Position numbers and translations under genes: made by a program. The notes beneath the pieces are model-generated. The model was not told the origin of the DNA and searched no databases. It saw nothing but the letters and a program-made list of their open reading frames with translations. Of a stretch of 22,247 nt of DNA, positions 21,856-22,247 are shown one piece after another. Source of the stretch: Treponema sp. UBA1233 (GTDB taxonomy: Bacteria > Spirochaetota > Spirochaetia > Treponematales > Treponemataceae); contig DBWR01000070.1 of assembly GCA_002309305.1 (NCBI GenBank), positions 1 through 22,247 on the forward strand. Direction: 5' to 3'. Every line of letters begins with the position of its first letter. Within the stretch, counting starts at the first letter, position 1.

Positions 21856-22247
21856 ATGGCTTTGACTTTGGCTGAAAAAATCATTCAAAAACACATTGTA
21901 CCCGGCTCCCTGAGCTTTAAGGAGGGGGAACCCATTGAGAGGGGAACTTCCATAGCGATAAAAATCGACCAGACCTTGACCCAGGATGCGACTGGAACCA
22001 TGGCCTACCTTCAGTTTGAGACTATTGGCGTTCCAAGGGTAAAGACCGAAGTCAGCGTCTCATACATAGACCACAACACACTTCAGACTGACTTTAAGAA
22101 TCATGACGACCACCGTTACCTGCAGTCTGTAGCCGCAAAATACGGGCTTTATTTCTCAAGGCCGGGCAACGGCGTATGCCATCAGGTTCACATAGAGCAT
22201 TTCGGAAAACCTGGAAAGACCCTGCTCGGCTCAGACAGCCATACCCC
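21856..22247 (+). CDS. acn: Aconitate hydratase, 5' part only (runs off the window)
   Basis: The first 130 codons are present and the frame is open to the window edge. ATG 21856 has AGAGGA (21843-21848) 7 bases upstream. The residues MALTLAEKIIQKHIVPGSL, DQTLTQDATGTMAYLQFE, YIDHNTLQTDFKNHDDHRYL and the terminal LLGSDSHTP, the first substrate-binding motif of the family, identify the aconitase superfamily. The QTDFKNHDDHRYL form fits the roughly 640-residue aconitases of anaerobes rather than isopropylmalate dehydratase large subunit (LeuC). It interconverts citrate and isocitrate, needs a 4Fe-4S cluster (cysteines lie beyond the window) and in a fermenter would supply 2-oxoglutarate. Homoaconitase cannot be excluded from this part alone. 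Confidence 0.88.
   Translation, partial: MALTLAEKIIQKHIVPGSLSFKEGEPIERGTSIAIKIDQTLTQDATGTMAYLQFETIGVPRVKTEVSVSYIDHNTLQTDFKNHDDHRYLQSVAAKYGLYFSRPGNGVCHQVHIEHFGKPGKTLLGSDSHT

Noticed and set aside
1..22247. CRISPR array, tRNA, rRNA, insertion sequence or prophage genes
   Set aside because: I saw no spaced direct repeats, cloverleaf-type sequence, transposase or integrase motifs, or terminal inverted repeats on either strand.

Overview
The window looks like chromosomal DNA from a spirochaete, most likely a host-associated Treponema. Reasons: several lipoproteins have relaxed spirochaetal lipoboxes (LPIGC, LFSC, FASC), a secreted protein carries the NADase-type glycan-binding domain I associate with treponemes, signal peptidase I is unusually large, and a fermentative ldh/mdh-fumC operon sits beside secA, hisS, coaX and a lone NeuB-type synthase. 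This identification is inference from protein character, not from a database search.

Layout. (1) 1-7251 is visibly AT-rich and lineage-specific: a small conserved protein coupled to a MATE transporter fused to a GrpB domain, a secreted glycan-binding-type protein, a large SH3/beta-propeller lipoprotein and, on the opposite strand, a membrane-anchored ankyrin-repeat protein. (2) 7252-7661 is a gene-poor junction with a probable remnant of a SulP-type transporter STAS domain, a doubtful 47-codon ORF and the fumC terminator. (3) 7662-10004 (minus) is a two-gene operon: an LDH-family dehydrogenase carrying the malate-type specificity arginine, then class II fumarase. (4) lepB (plus) and secA (minus), both protein-export genes, converge on a shared hairpin at 12115-12155. 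(5) 15123-18355 (plus) is a tight five-gene cluster: lipoprotein, two membrane proteins, Nudix hydrolase, SH3 lipoprotein. (6) hisS (minus) and coaX (plus) diverge from an almost symmetric promoter. (7) neuB-like (minus) and aconitase (plus, cut by the window end) diverge from a 128-base spacer.

The main themes are promoter architecture and enzyme specificity. Genes without Shine-Dalgarno sites (hisS, neuB, lepB and the 15123 lipoprotein) have promoter-like -10 hexamers only 6-10 bases upstream of ATG, suggesting leaderless or near-leaderless mRNAs. Two divergent gene pairs have interlocked promoters: shared -35 DNA at secA/15123 and shared -10 DNA at hisS/coaX. The Arg81 of the 'lactate dehydrogenase' next to fumarase suggests a reductive oxaloacetate-malate-fumarate branch. 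The MATE-GrpB fusion has a ribosome-binding site and ATG exactly at its domain junction. No tRNA, rRNA, CRISPR, insertion sequence or phage module was seen.
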